A DNA stretch of 64,000 bases from SCTD01 sp963784675 (GTDB lineage Bacteria > Actinomycetota > Actinomycetes > Mycobacteriales > SCTD01), in assembly GCA_963784675.1 (NCBI GenBank), contig CAWASE010000019.1, forward strand, positions 434,001-498,000, given 5' to 3'. Below, piece by piece: positions 44,897 to 53,131 of this stretch. A program made the position numbers and the translations under genes. The notes under the pieces are model-generated. The model was not told the DNA's origin, searched no databases, and was given only the letters and a program-made list of their open reading frames with translations. Every line of letters starts with the position of its first letter. Position 1 is the stretch's first letter.

Positions 44897-45790
44897 TCAG
44901 CGGCCGGCCGCGGCCAGGGGGGCAGCGGCGGGCACGTCGACGTGGTCGTCCAGGCCGGCGGCCCGGCGCAGCGAACGCCCGCCGGTGACGACCAGGACGA
45001 CGACGAAGGCGACGGCGTTCACCAGGACGATGGTCGTGCCGGCCGGGATCCGGAGCTGATAGGCCAGGTACATGCCGACGGCACCGGCGACCGCACCGAG
45101 CACGGTCGACAGCCACAGCATCCGGCTGAAGGAGTCGACGCACATGCGGGCCACGACCGCGGGGATCACGAGCGTGGCCGCCACCAGCGTCACCCCGATG
45201 ATCTGCAGCGTCGCCAGGATCGACAGCGACAGGACCACCATCAGCAGCGCGTCCATGCGCTTGACGCTGACCCCGGAGACGTCGGCGACCTCCGGGTCGA
45301 AGCTGGAGAACAGGAACTGCCGGTACAGGACGGTGAACACGGCCGCGGCGAAGGCCAGTGCCAGGACCAGCAGCCAGAGGTCGGAGCTGGACACGCCCAG
45401 GATGCTGCCGAACAGCAGCGCGTCGAAGCTCGGACCCTTGTTGCCGAAGCGGGTCAGCAGCGCGACGCCGAGCGCGAACGACGCAGTCGTCACGACGCCG
45501 ATGGCGGCGTCGGCGCCGATGCGCCGGCTGCGGGCGACGGCGTTGATGGCCAGCGCCGAGCCGAGCCCCCACAGGCCGGCGCCGAGCACGACCGGGACGC
45601 CGAGCAGGGGGGCCGCGGCGTAACCACCGAAGATCGCGTGCGAGAGCCCGTGCCCGATGTAGCTCATCCCGCGCAGGGTGATGAAGACGCCGATGAGTCC
45701 GCACAGAGCGCCCGCCAGGATCGCGGCGAGCAGACCCTTCTGGAAGAACTCGTAGTGGAAGGGGTCGACCAGGTTCTGCCAGAAGGTCAT
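44897..45790 (-). CDS. metal (zinc/manganese) ABC transporter permease
   Basis: The 297-residue protein has about eight membrane helices and belongs to the ABC-3 family: ILAGALCGLIGVFITLRGMSYIGHGLSHAIFGG near the start, then IGVVTTASFALGVAL and IGVTLVAATLVIPAVVAR. It transports Zn or Mn together with the next two gene products. Its ATG at 45790 overlaps the ATPase stop by four bases, so translation is coupled. Confidence 0.93.
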   Translation of the reverse strand: MTFWQNLVDPFHYEFFQKGLLAAILAGALCGLIGVFITLRGMSYIGHGLSHAIFGGYAAAPLLGVPVVLGAGLWGLGSALAINAVARSRRIGADAAIGVVTTASFALGVALLTRFGNKGPSFDALLFGSILGVSSSDLWLLVLALAFAAAVFTVLYRQFLFSSFDPEVADVSGVSVKRMDALLMVVLSLSILATLQIIGVTLVAATLVIPAVVARMCVDSFSRMLWLSTVLGAVAGAVGMYLAYQLRIPAGTTIVLVNAVAFVVVLVVTGGRSLRRAAGLDDHVDVPAAAPLAAAGR

Positions 45791-46590
45791 CCCGCCACCC
45801 CCCGTCCGCCGGCCAGGGCTCCGAGCCGGATCGGGTCACCGCTGTCGACGACCACCGGCATGCCCAGGTGCATGAGCACCTCCATGCGGGCCCCGAAGGT
45901 GGTCTCGAGCACGCGCGGCACGATGACCTGCTCGGGCGTGCCGGCGGCGACGATGCGCTTGTTCAGGGCGATCAGGTGCGGCAGGTGGGCGGCCATGCCG
46001 TTCAGGTCGTGGGTGGTGAGCACGATGGCGAGCCCGTCGCGGTGCAGGTCGTCGAGCAGGTGCAGCATCTCGTGCCGGGTGCCGACGTCGACACCCGAGG
46101 TCGGCTCGTCCAGCAGCAGCAGCTGCGGCTTCCGCAGCAGGGCCCGGGCCAGGAACATGCGCTGCTGCTGTCCGCCGGACAGCTCGCGGATGTGGCGCCC
46201 GGCCAGGTCGCCGATGCCCAGCCGCTCCAGCACCGCGGCGACCTCGACGCGCTCGGCCGGGGTGGCCCACGGCACCAGCCGCCTGGTCGGGCGCGACATG
46301 AGCACGCACTGTCCGACGGTGACGGGGAAGTTCCAGTTCACCGTCTCCAGCTGCGGGACGTAGGACACGGCGACGCCCGGGGCCCGGACGCAGCTGCCGT
46401 GCTGAGGCTTGCCGGTGCCCAGCAGCAGCCGGAGCAGCGAGGTCTTGCCCGAGCCGGACGGGCCGACGATGCCGGTGAACGAGCGCGAGGTGATCGTCAG
46501 GTCGACGTCGGCCAGCACCCGGGTGCCGTCGTAGCCGAAGCTGGCGTGGGTGAGCGTGACCAGCGGGGTGCCGGCCTGCGGCCCGGTCAC
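45787..46590 (-). CDS. metal ABC transporter ATP-binding protein
   Basis: The 267-residue ATPase has Walker A GIVGPSGSGKTSLLRLLLG, the signature ELSGGQQQRMFLARALL, Walker B LLLLDEPTSGVD and H-loop VLTTHDLNG. The YVPQLETVNWNFPVTV segment is typical of ZnuC/MntB-type importers. The GTG at 46590 overlaps the stop of the binding-protein gene (GTGA). Confidence 0.94.
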   Translation of the reverse strand: MTGPQAGTPLVTLTHASFGYDGTRVLADVDLTITSRSFTGIVGPSGSGKTSLLRLLLGTGKPQHGSCVRAPGVAVSYVPQLETVNWNFPVTVGQCVLMSRPTRRLVPWATPAERVEVAAVLERLGIGDLAGRHIRELSGGQQQRMFLARALLRKPQLLLLDEPTSGVDVGTRHEMLHLLDDLHRDGLAIVLTTHDLNGMAAHLPHLIALNKRIVAAGTPEQVIVPRVLETTFGARMEVLMHLGMPVVVDSGDPIRLGALAGGRGVAG

Positions 46591-47603
46591 TGCGGGTAGG
46601 TCGAGCGGTCGGGGGCGACGTCGGCGACGTCCAGCGCATCGAGCTGGTCGGTCGTGCCGCCCAAGGCGCTGATCATGGTGACGTAGTCGTAGCGCATCAG
46701 CCCCAACCAGGAGTGGCCGCTCTCGCCGGGCTCGCCGGGAAGGTCGTCGTCGCGCAGCGTGTCCTCGTAGCGCGCACCGGTCTCCTTGGCGATCTGCTCG
46801 AGCACCTTGGACGGGAACACCTCCGAGCCGAAGATCACGGGCACCTTCTCGGCGCGGATCTGGTCGATGAGGCGGGCCACCTCCTGCGGCTGCGGGTCCT
46901 CGAAGTTGGACGGCTGGACGGCACCGACGATCTTCCAGCCGTAGTCCTTCGCGAAGTAGGCGTAGGCGTCGTGGTAGGTCAGCAGCTGCTTGTTGCCGCC
47001 GGGGATGGTGGCCTGGTCGGCCTTGAGCGCGTTGGACAGGTCGGTGGCACGGCCGACGAAGGCGGTGTGGTTCGCCTCGTAGTAGGCCGCATTGGTCGGG
47101 TCCTTGGCCACCAGCGTCGCGGTGATGACGTCCGCGTACTTCGCGGCGTAGAGCGGGTCGGTCCACAGGTGCGGGTTGGGCTTGCCGTCCTTGGCGGGGA
47201 AGGAGAAGTCGTAGATCCAGTCCTGCTCTGGCAGCACCTGCTCGCCGAGCTGGACGATCGTCGCCGACGTCGGCACGTTGGCCTGGGCGAGCTCGAAGGT
47301 CGGCTCTTCCAGCTTGAGCCCGTTGACGAAGACGATGTCGGCGTCCTCCATCAGGGCGGCCGCCTGCGGCGGCGGGTCGAAGGTGTGGCTGTTCGTCCCC
47401 TCCGGCACGATGCCGGTGACGACGGCGCGGTCGCCCGCGATGTTCGCCACGATCGAGGTGAGGGGGGCGACCGTCGTGACGATGACGAGCCGGCCGTCGG
47501 CCCGCTGGCCAGGCGTCGGCGAGGAGGATCCGCAGCCTGCGCTGAGCAGCAGCAGCAGGGCGCTCACGGTTCCCAGGGACAGGCGGGACGGGAGGTTCTT
47601 CAC
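46587..47603 (-). CDS. metal ABC transporter substrate-binding lipoprotein (ZnuA/MntA-like)
   Basis: About 339 residues. A lipoprotein signal (TVSALLLLLSAGC) precedes VIVTTVAPLTSIVANIAGDRA. Metal ligands of cluster A-I proteins can be placed at EGTNSHTFDPP, NPHLWTDPLYAAKY, the Glu-containing IFGSEVFPSK and the region before the C-terminus. No His-rich loop is present, so Zn versus Mn is open. The start may be the GTG at 47603 or an in-frame GTG at 47612. It leads a three-gene operon in which each stop overlaps the next start. Confidence 0.92.
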   Translation of the reverse strand: MKNLPSRLSLGTVSALLLLLSAGCGSSSPTPGQRADGRLVIVTTVAPLTSIVANIAGDRAVVTGIVPEGTNSHTFDPPPQAAALMEDADIVFVNGLKLEEPTFELAQANVPTSATIVQLGEQVLPEQDWIYDFSFPAKDGKPNPHLWTDPLYAAKYADVITATLVAKDPTNAAYYEANHTAFVGRATDLSNALKADQATIPGGNKQLLTYHDAYAYFAKDYGWKIVGAVQPSNFEDPQPQEVARLIDQIRAEKVPVIFGSEVFPSKVLEQIAKETGARYEDTLRDDDLPGEPGESGHSWLGLMRYDYVTMISALGGTTDQLDALDVADVAPDRSTYPQ

Positions 47604-47632
47604 CGGGCTCACGCTACTGCGGGTCGGCGTCT

Positions 47633-47671
47633 GTTGCCACTTGTTCGCAACTACGGTTCGTTCGTCGCAAC
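47633..47671. promoter_or_regulatory. candidate metalloregulator operator upstream of the metal ABC operon
   Basis: GTTGCCACTTGTTCGCAAC (47633-47651) is an inverted repeat with GTTGC/GCAAC arms. A third half, CGTCGCAAC, ends at 47671. It lies 30-60 bases ahead of the binding-protein start, where a Zur, MntR or DtxR-type repressor could act. This is a weak palindrome and the divergent gene at 47787 is an alternative target. Confidence 0.35.
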
Positions 47672-47786
47672 GGCCCGGCGTCGACCACCGTGCCGCCGAC
47701 GGGTCCGGCCGTGGCAGGGTCCGGGGGCGGATCCTGGGTAGGAGCCGCACCGACAGGTCCAACCGGCAGAGGATTCGGGGAGCATC

Positions 47787-48410
47787 GTGGCGAGGGAGCA
47801 GGACGACAACGGACCGGTCGAGAACTCGTGGTCGCCCCGGCGGCCACGCACCGCGGCCGAGCAGCGGGCCGAAGACACCGCCGCGCAGGGCAGCAGCGAC
47901 CCGGACGTCCTGGCCGCTGACATCGAGCGCACGCGGGAGGAGCTCGCGGAGACGCTCGACGCCATCGCCGACAAGGTGAGTCCGAAGCGGGTGGCCACGC
48001 GGACCCGCAAGAAGGTCGGTGCAGCCGTCAAGGAGGGTGCCACGGAGGCCAAGGACGCGGTGCAGGCCGGCGCCGCCAGCGCCGCGGAGACGGTGCGCTC
48101 CGTGGTCGGCGCCGGGAGCGAGCCTGCCGTCGAGCAGGTTGCCGATCAGGTCCTGGACGAGGTCGCGGAGCAGGTCACGGAGGAGGTCGTCGACCCGGTC
48201 GAGGCCGTCGTGCCGACAGCCTCGGAGCCGGCCCCCGCCACCCCGGTCGCTACGGCCCCCGCTCCCCGTCCGGTCGTGGACGCACCCCGGGCCGTGCCGC
48301 CATACCTGCCGCCGTCGACGTCGTCTCCGTCGTCCCGGCTGCCGCTGGCCGTCGGCGCCGCCGCCGCGCTGGTGACGGTGCTCCTCGTGCTGCGTCGTCG
48401 TCGACGCTGA
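47787..48410 (+). CDS. DUF3618 protein with C-terminal membrane anchor
   Basis: The 207-residue protein has the DUF3618 segment, DIERTREELAETLDAIADKVSPKRVA (residues 47-72). A charged helical region follows (KVGAAVKEGATEAKDAVQAGAASAAETVRS), then a Pro/Ala linker and one C-terminal membrane helix (LPLAVGAAAALVTVLLVL) with five arginines. Such proteins are common actinobacterial membrane-anchored helices of unknown function, often near stress genes. The start is the GTG at 47787. Confidence 0.82.
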   Translation: MAREQDDNGPVENSWSPRRPRTAAEQRAEDTAAQGSSDPDVLAADIERTREELAETLDAIADKVSPKRVATRTRKKVGAAVKEGATEAKDAVQAGAASAAETVRSVVGAGSEPAVEQVADQVLDEVAEQVTEEVVDPVEAVVPTASEPAPATPVATAPAPRPVVDAPRAVPPYLPPSTSSPSSRLPLAVGAAAALVTVLLVLRRRRR

Positions 48411-48418
48411 GGCGTCGC

Positions 48419-48907
48419 GTGCGTCGTGACGCTGCCAGCCCGGGCCAGGAGTCGGTCTGGGACTACCCGCGGCCGCCCCGCTGGGAACGGTCCGGGCGTG
48501 AGGTGCGGGTGGTCCTCGGCGGCATCGAGGTCTGCCGCACGCGTGCGGCGGTCCGGGTGCTCGAGACCAGCCATCCCCCCGGGTGGTACCTGCCCGTCGA
48601 CGACTGGCTGCCGGGTGCCCTGGAACCTGCCGAGGGGTCGTCGTTCTGCGAGTGGAAGGGCGTCGCCGGCTATCTGGACGTGCTCGGGGGTGGGGTACGG
48701 GCCGCCGCGGCCGCCTGGACCTATCCCGATCCCGTCGAGAGCTTCGCGGTGCTACGCGGCACCGTCGCCGTGTACCCGGACCGCATGGACCGCTGCACCG
48801 TCGACGGCGAGGCGGTCCGGCCTCAGGACGGTGGCTTCTACGGCGGCTGGGTCACCGACGACGTCGTCGGCCCGTTCAAGGGTGCGCCGGGCACCCGCGG
48901 CTGGTAG
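48419..48907 (+). CDS. DUF427 domain protein
   Basis: The 162-residue protein has the DUF427 beta fold: EVRVVLGGIEVCRTRAAVRVLETSHPPGWYLP, FCEWKGVAGYLDV, AAWTYPDPVESFAVLRGTVAVYPDRMD. VDGEAVRPQDGGFYGGWVT closes the domain. The family is widespread in actinobacteria and has no settled function. The GTG at 48419 follows the DUF3618 stop by 8 nt, and the transglutaminase-like gene follows after 33 nt. Confidence 0.85.
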   Translation: MRRDAASPGQESVWDYPRPPRWERSGREVRVVLGGIEVCRTRAAVRVLETSHPPGWYLPVDDWLPGALEPAEGSSFCEWKGVAGYLDVLGGGVRAAAAAWTYPDPVESFAVLRGTVAVYPDRMDRCTVDGEAVRPQDGGFYGGWVTDDVVGPFKGAPGTRGW

Positions 48908-48940
48908 CAGGCGGTCACGGGCTGCTGGCAGGATGTCGCG

Positions 48941-49741
48941 GTGCAGCCCGCCGTCGAGATCGCCGCCGACCTGACCCTGTCCGTGCAGGGTCCGGCCCAC
49001 CTCGCCTTCCAGCTGATGGTGGCCGGGGGCGCCGGCACGCTCGACCTGAGCCTGGACGGCGAACCGGTCGGCTGGACGCAGGTGCACGGTGACGTCGACG
49101 GTCGCACGCAGGTGCTCGACGTCGGGCCGGGCGAGCTGGTCGTGCGCTACCGGGCCACCCTGCCGGAGCGGCCGCAGGAGACCGCCGCCCCGACCGCCCT
49201 GGACCGGCTCGTCTACACCCGGCCGAGCCGCTACTGCCCCTCGGACCTGCTCGGGTCGCTGCCGGCAGAGCTCCTCGGACTGCTCCCCGACGACGACGGG
49301 CAGCGCGCGCTCGCCGTCGCCGACTGGGTGCACGGGCGGACGGCCTACGTCGGCGGCAGCAGCGGCCCCACCGACGGCGCGCTCGAGACGCTGTTGCGTG
49401 CCCGAGGCGTCTGCCGCGACTTCGCGCACCTGCTCATCGCCGCGTGCCGGGCGGTCGACGTCCCCGCCCGCATGGTGGCCGTCTACGCCCCGGGGCTGTT
49501 CCCGATGGACTTCCACGCCGTCGTCGAGGTGGCGGTGCAGGGCCGGTGGCAGGTGCTCGACGCCACCCGGCTGGCCCCGCGTCAGTCGCTGGTGCGCATC
49601 GCCACGGGGCGCGACGCCGCGGACACCGCCTTCCTCACCAACATCGGCGGTCCCGTCGACCTGCTCGCCTACGAGGTAAGGGCGCTGACGCAGGGTGACC
49701 TGCCCACCGACGACGGGCGGGTGGCGGTCGTCCTGGCCTGA
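48941..49741 (+). CDS. transglutaminase-like cysteine protease family protein
   Basis: The 266-residue cytosolic protein has the catalytic triad of the family: Cys in LLRARGVCRDFAHLLIAACRAV, His in PMDFHAVVEVAV and Asp in WQVLDATRLAPR. The N-terminal third is a beta domain. Related actinobacterial proteins act as peptidases or amidases of unknown target. The GTG at 48941 is the chosen start. Confidence 0.85.
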   Translation: MQPAVEIAADLTLSVQGPAHLAFQLMVAGGAGTLDLSLDGEPVGWTQVHGDVDGRTQVLDVGPGELVVRYRATLPERPQETAAPTALDRLVYTRPSRYCPSDLLGSLPAELLGLLPDDDGQRALAVADWVHGRTAYVGGSSGPTDGALETLLRARGVCRDFAHLLIAACRAVDVPARMVAVYAPGLFPMDFHAVVEVAVQGRWQVLDATRLAPRQSLVRIATGRDAADTAFLTNIGGPVDLLAYEVRALTQGDLPTDDGRVAVVLA

Positions 49742-49759
49742 CGTGCCAGGCTGCGCGGC

Positions 49760-50422
49760 ATGAGCCTGCCGACCAGCCGCACCGACGGCGCCGTCACCGT
49801 CGTGGATCTCGGCGACGGCGAGAACCGCTTCAGCCCCGCCTGGCTCGCGCACCTGACCGCTCTGTACGCCGACCTCGCCGCCGCCGACGGCCCACGCGCC
49901 CTCGTCACCAGTGCGACCGGCAAGTTCTGGAGCAACGGGCTGGACCTGGACTGGCTGGGCGCCCACCCCGACGCCGCCCAGGACTACGTCGGCGCCGTGC
50001 ACGCGCTGTTCGTCCAGGTGCTGACGATGCCGGTGCCGACCGTCGCCGCCCTGCAGGGCCACACGTTCGCCGCCGGAGCGATGCTCGCGCTGGCCCATGA
50101 CAGCCGCCTCATGCGCGCCGACCGCGGCTTCTTCTGCCTGCCCGAGGTCGACATCCAGATCCCTTTCACGCCCGGGATGGGCGCGCTCCTCCAGGCCCGG
50201 CTGACGCCCCAGACGGCGCACGAGGCCATGACGACGGGCCGCCGCTACGGCGGCACCGACGCGCTCGCCGCGGGGTTGGTCGAGCAGGCGCTGCCGGCGG
50301 ACGACCTGCTGCCCGCTGCGATCGAGCGCGCCGCCGGTCTGGCCACCAAGGCTGGGCCGACCCTGGGCGCGATCAAGACGCAGATGTACGGCCCCGCGGT
50401 GGCCCTGCTGCGAGCCGGCTGA
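49760..50422 (+). CDS. enoyl-CoA hydratase/isomerase family protein
   Basis: The 220-residue crotonase-fold protein has SNGLDLDWLG and AALQGHTFAAGAMLALAHDSRLM, the latter forming the oxyanion hole. The hydratase Glu positions are not both clear: LPEVDIQIPFTPGMGALLQARL has Glu in the second region. Short proteins of this kind are often isomerases (delta3-delta2-enoyl-CoA isomerase-like). It may serve beta-oxidation alongside the lipid genes downstream. Confidence 0.85.
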   Translation: MSLPTSRTDGAVTVVDLGDGENRFSPAWLAHLTALYADLAAADGPRALVTSATGKFWSNGLDLDWLGAHPDAAQDYVGAVHALFVQVLTMPVPTVAALQGHTFAAGAMLALAHDSRLMRADRGFFCLPEVDIQIPFTPGMGALLQARLTPQTAHEAMTTGRRYGGTDALAAGLVEQALPADDLLPAAIERAAGLATKAGPTLGAIKTQMYGPAVALLRAG

Positions 50423-50444
50423 GGCGGCACGCCTGGGTGCTGGC

Positions 50445-50713
50445 CTACCGCTCGCGCGCGACCACGAGCGCGATCTGGGTCAGCAGCTCGCGCGGCGCCA
50501 GGCCCTCGTGGGCCGCGGCCATCGGCAGCAGCAGCGCCGACAGGTTGAGCAGGCCGTAGTAGCCCTGCGCCAGCGCCCCACCCCGTCCTCGTCGACCAGC
50601 TGCTGCAGGTAGGCGCCCACCGCGCGCGGCGAACCGGCTTCCATCTCCAGCAGGAAGTCGGTGAGCGCGCCGATCGCCGCCGAGGTGGCGGCGCGGCTCT
50701 CCGGGGTGGTCAG
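50445..50713 (-). CDS. small helical protein, frameshifted
   Basis: About 89 residues when mended: TTPESRAATSAAIGALTDFLLEME, then AYLQQLVDEDGVGALAQGYYGLL, NLSALLLPMAAAHEGLAPREL and LLTQIALVVARER. No family is recognised. One G is missing near 50583. The start is unclear: the frame opens with CTG overlapping the stop of the upstream TIGR01777 gene, and no ATG or GTG is placed there, so a further base error is possible. Confidence 0.5.
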
Positions 50714-51609
50714 AGCAGGTCGTCCAGCGCGCCGGCCAGCGTCGGGTCCTGGAAGGCGAAGCCGCTCCCGAGCAGCACCGACGGTGCGAGCCGCTGACCG
50801 GCCAGGATGCCTTCCCCGGCGAACTGCCCCACCCCCAGCCTCAGCACGAAGCCCGGTACGGCGACGGGCAGCGTCGGACGGTGCAGCTGCCGGTTGAGCG
50901 TCTTGGTGTACTCGCGGTTGGTCACCGGGTTCGGACTCACCAGGTTGACGGCGCCGGACACGTCCGCGGTCAGGCAGTGCTCGACGGCCGACAGCTCGTC
51001 GCGCAGGCTGATCCAGCTCATCCACTGCTTCCCGCTGCCCAGGGGCGCCCCCAGGCCCAGCTTGAAGATCGGCAGCGTCCGGCCCAGGATGCCGCCGTCG
51101 GTGGACAGCACGATGCCGGTCCGCAGGTGCACCACCCGCACCCCGGCCTGCTCGGCGGGAGCGGTGGCGGCCTCCCACTCCCGGCAGACCTGCGCCAGGA
51201 AGCCCTGCCCGCTGGGCGCGGTCTCGTCGAGCCGAGCGTCACCGCCGTCGCCGTAGTAGCCGATCGCGCTCGCCGAGAGCAGCACCGACGGCCCGCGTCC
51301 GGCTGCCACTGCCGCCGCGACGGCCTGCGCGACGGCGGTCGTGCCGTCGACCCGGCTGTCGAGCACGACCTTCTTGCGCTCGTCGGTCCACCGCTCGTCC
51401 GCCACGCCGGCGCCGGCCAGGTGCAGCACGGCGTCCAGGTCCGCGACCGCCTCCGGCTCCAGCCGGCGAGAGGCCGGGTCCCAGCCGCGCTCGTCGGCGG
51501 CGTCGGCACGGCCGCGCACGAAGCGCACCACCTCGTGGCCGTGCGTACGCAGCTGGGGGGCGAGCGCTGTCCCGATCAGCCCGGAGGCGCCGGTGATCCC
51601 GATCTTCAT
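50710..51609 (-). CDS. TIGR01777 family NAD(P)-binding oxidoreductase
   Basis: The 299-residue protein has KIGITGASGLIGTALAPQL at the start, then LAGAGVADERWTDERKKVVLDSRVDGT and LLSASAIGYYGDGGDA, followed by LPIFKLGLGAPLGSGKQWMSWI. These are hallmarks of the atypical SDR group TIGR01777 (YfcH-like), whose substrate is unknown. The C-terminal DUF1731 part ends the protein (LAPSVLLGSGFAFQDPTL). The start is the ATG at 51609. Confidence 0.92.
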   Translation of the reverse strand: MKIGITGASGLIGTALAPQLRTHGHEVVRFVRGRADAADERGWDPASRRLEPEAVADLDAVLHLAGAGVADERWTDERKKVVLDSRVDGTTAVAQAVAAAVAAGRGPSVLLSASAIGYYGDGGDARLDETAPSGQGFLAQVCREWEAATAPAEQAGVRVVHLRTGIVLSTDGGILGRTLPIFKLGLGAPLGSGKQWMSWISLRDELSAVEHCLTADVSGAVNLVSPNPVTNREYTKTLNRQLHRPTLPVAVPGFVLRLGVGQFAGEGILAGQRLAPSVLLGSGFAFQDPTLAGALDDLL

Positions 51610-51647
51610 GGGGCAATCCTGCCTGAGGGCTGGTCGGGCCGCGACCG

Positions 51648-51686
51648 CACCGGCCGCGACCGCACCGGCGCCGACCGCTCCGGCGT
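51648..51686. repeat. short tandem CGACCGCACCGG-like repeat between two minus-strand genes
   Basis: Three imperfect copies of a 12-16 bp unit built on CGACCGCACCGG lie in the 81-base spacer between the TIGR01777 gene start and the WS/DGAT stop. Confidence 0.55.
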
Positions 51687-51690
51687 CGGC

Positions 51691-53092
51691 TCAGCCGGCC
51701 AGGGCTGCGGCGTGCAGGGCCGCGACGGCCTTGGGGAAGCCGTGTGCCAGCGACCACAGGTCCGGGACGAGGTCCGGGCAGGCGATCAGGCCGACGTCCA
51801 GGTTGCCCATGTTGGACAGCACGGTGATGTTCAGGCCCGAGCCGGGCAGCAGCGGGCCGAAGGGGTACACCGCATCGACCCGCGCGCCGGCGCTGTAGAG
51901 GGGGATCGGCGGCCCGGGCATGTTCGACACGACCAGGCTCTGCATCGGCGGGTGCAGGCGGCTCATGCCGAGCCGGTCGTACACCTTGCCGCCGCCGAGC
52001 ATGAGCAGCGGCGGGACGAGCTCGGCGACCTCGTTGACGGTGTTCATGCCGAGCGCCTCGGTCATCTCCTTGCTCTTGCGGCTGAACTGCGCGATCTCCT
52101 GGAGCAGTCGTCACCGGGTCGGCGGTCTGCACCGGCAGCGGCACCATGATCGCCGTGACCTTGTCGGTGCCCGCGACGGCGCCCGCACCCACCGATCACC
52201 GGGACGCTGGCGACCAGCGGCTTGCCGGGCAGCTCGCCGTGGGTGAGCAGGTGGTCGCGCAGGCTCATCGTGACGGCGGCGAGCACGACGTCGTTGATCT
52301 TGCAGTCGAAGGCCTTCTTGATCGTCTTGAGGTCTTCCAGCGGCGCCGTCGTGAACGCCGTCAGGCGGCGCTCGGTGAGCCGGCCGTTCAGGATCGTCTT
52401 GGGGGCGCTGAACGGCAAGGTCATCGGCGCGCGCGAGGTGACGCCCCGCACGGCCATCCCGCCCAGGTCCGTGACGCGCCGCAGCCCGCCGAGCGCGCCA
52501 CGGACGACCTTGGTCGGACGTCGCACGCCGTTGTAACCCGCGCGGGCCAGCAGCTCCAGGGCCGACGGGCCCGGGTCGCGCTGCCGCTCGGCGGCCGGCT
52601 CGATCTCGCGGCCCTCGGGGCCGAAGTCGAGCAGGTGCGCCATCAGGTCGGCGCCGGCGGAGCCGTAGATCGTGCAGTGGTGCATCTTGCTCACCAGCGC
52701 GACCTGGCCGCTGCTGAGCCCGTCGACCAGCCACAGCTCCCACAGCGGACGGTCGCGCGGCAGCAGGCGCGAGCCGACGTCGCCGACGAACTGGCCGAGC
52801 GTCTCCAGGTCGCCGGGCGCCGGCAGCGTCGCCGTGTGCACGTGCGCGTCGAGGTCGACGTCGTGGTCGTACACCCAGTACGGATGGTCCAGGTGCAGCG
52901 GCGCCTGGACCGTGCGTCGCTGGAAGGCCGGCATCAGGTGCAGCCGCTCCTGAGCACCGCCCGGAACCGGTCCGTGCTGAAGCGCCCCTCCGAGCCGGCG
53001 GCGTCGAGCAGCATCACGCCGAGCACGTGCTGCTGGACCGTCGGCGACTCCAGGTAGAGGAAGGACGCGTCCATGGCGCTGAGCTGTTCCAT
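51691..53092 (-). CDS. WS/DGAT acyltransferase with altered HHxxxDG motif, frameshifted
   Basis: About 465 residues. MEQLSAMDASFLYLESPTVQQHV starts the wax ester synthase/diacylglycerol acyltransferase family, which joins acyl-CoA to long-chain alcohols or diacylglycerol. The catalytic region reads KMHHCTIYGSAGADLMAHLLD: both His are kept but the Asp of HHxxxDG is Tyr (TAC, 52665-52667). INDVVLAAVTMSLRDHL and VVSNMPGPPIPLYSAGARVDAVYP are normal. Frame changes lie near 52953, 52193 and 52113. It is the last gene of an operon with an acyl-CoA ligase and a serine hydrolase. Confidence 0.9.
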
Positions 53093-53131
53093 CGCAAGTC
53101 TCTCGGTTCGGTGGGGCGGGAGGGGGCGGCG

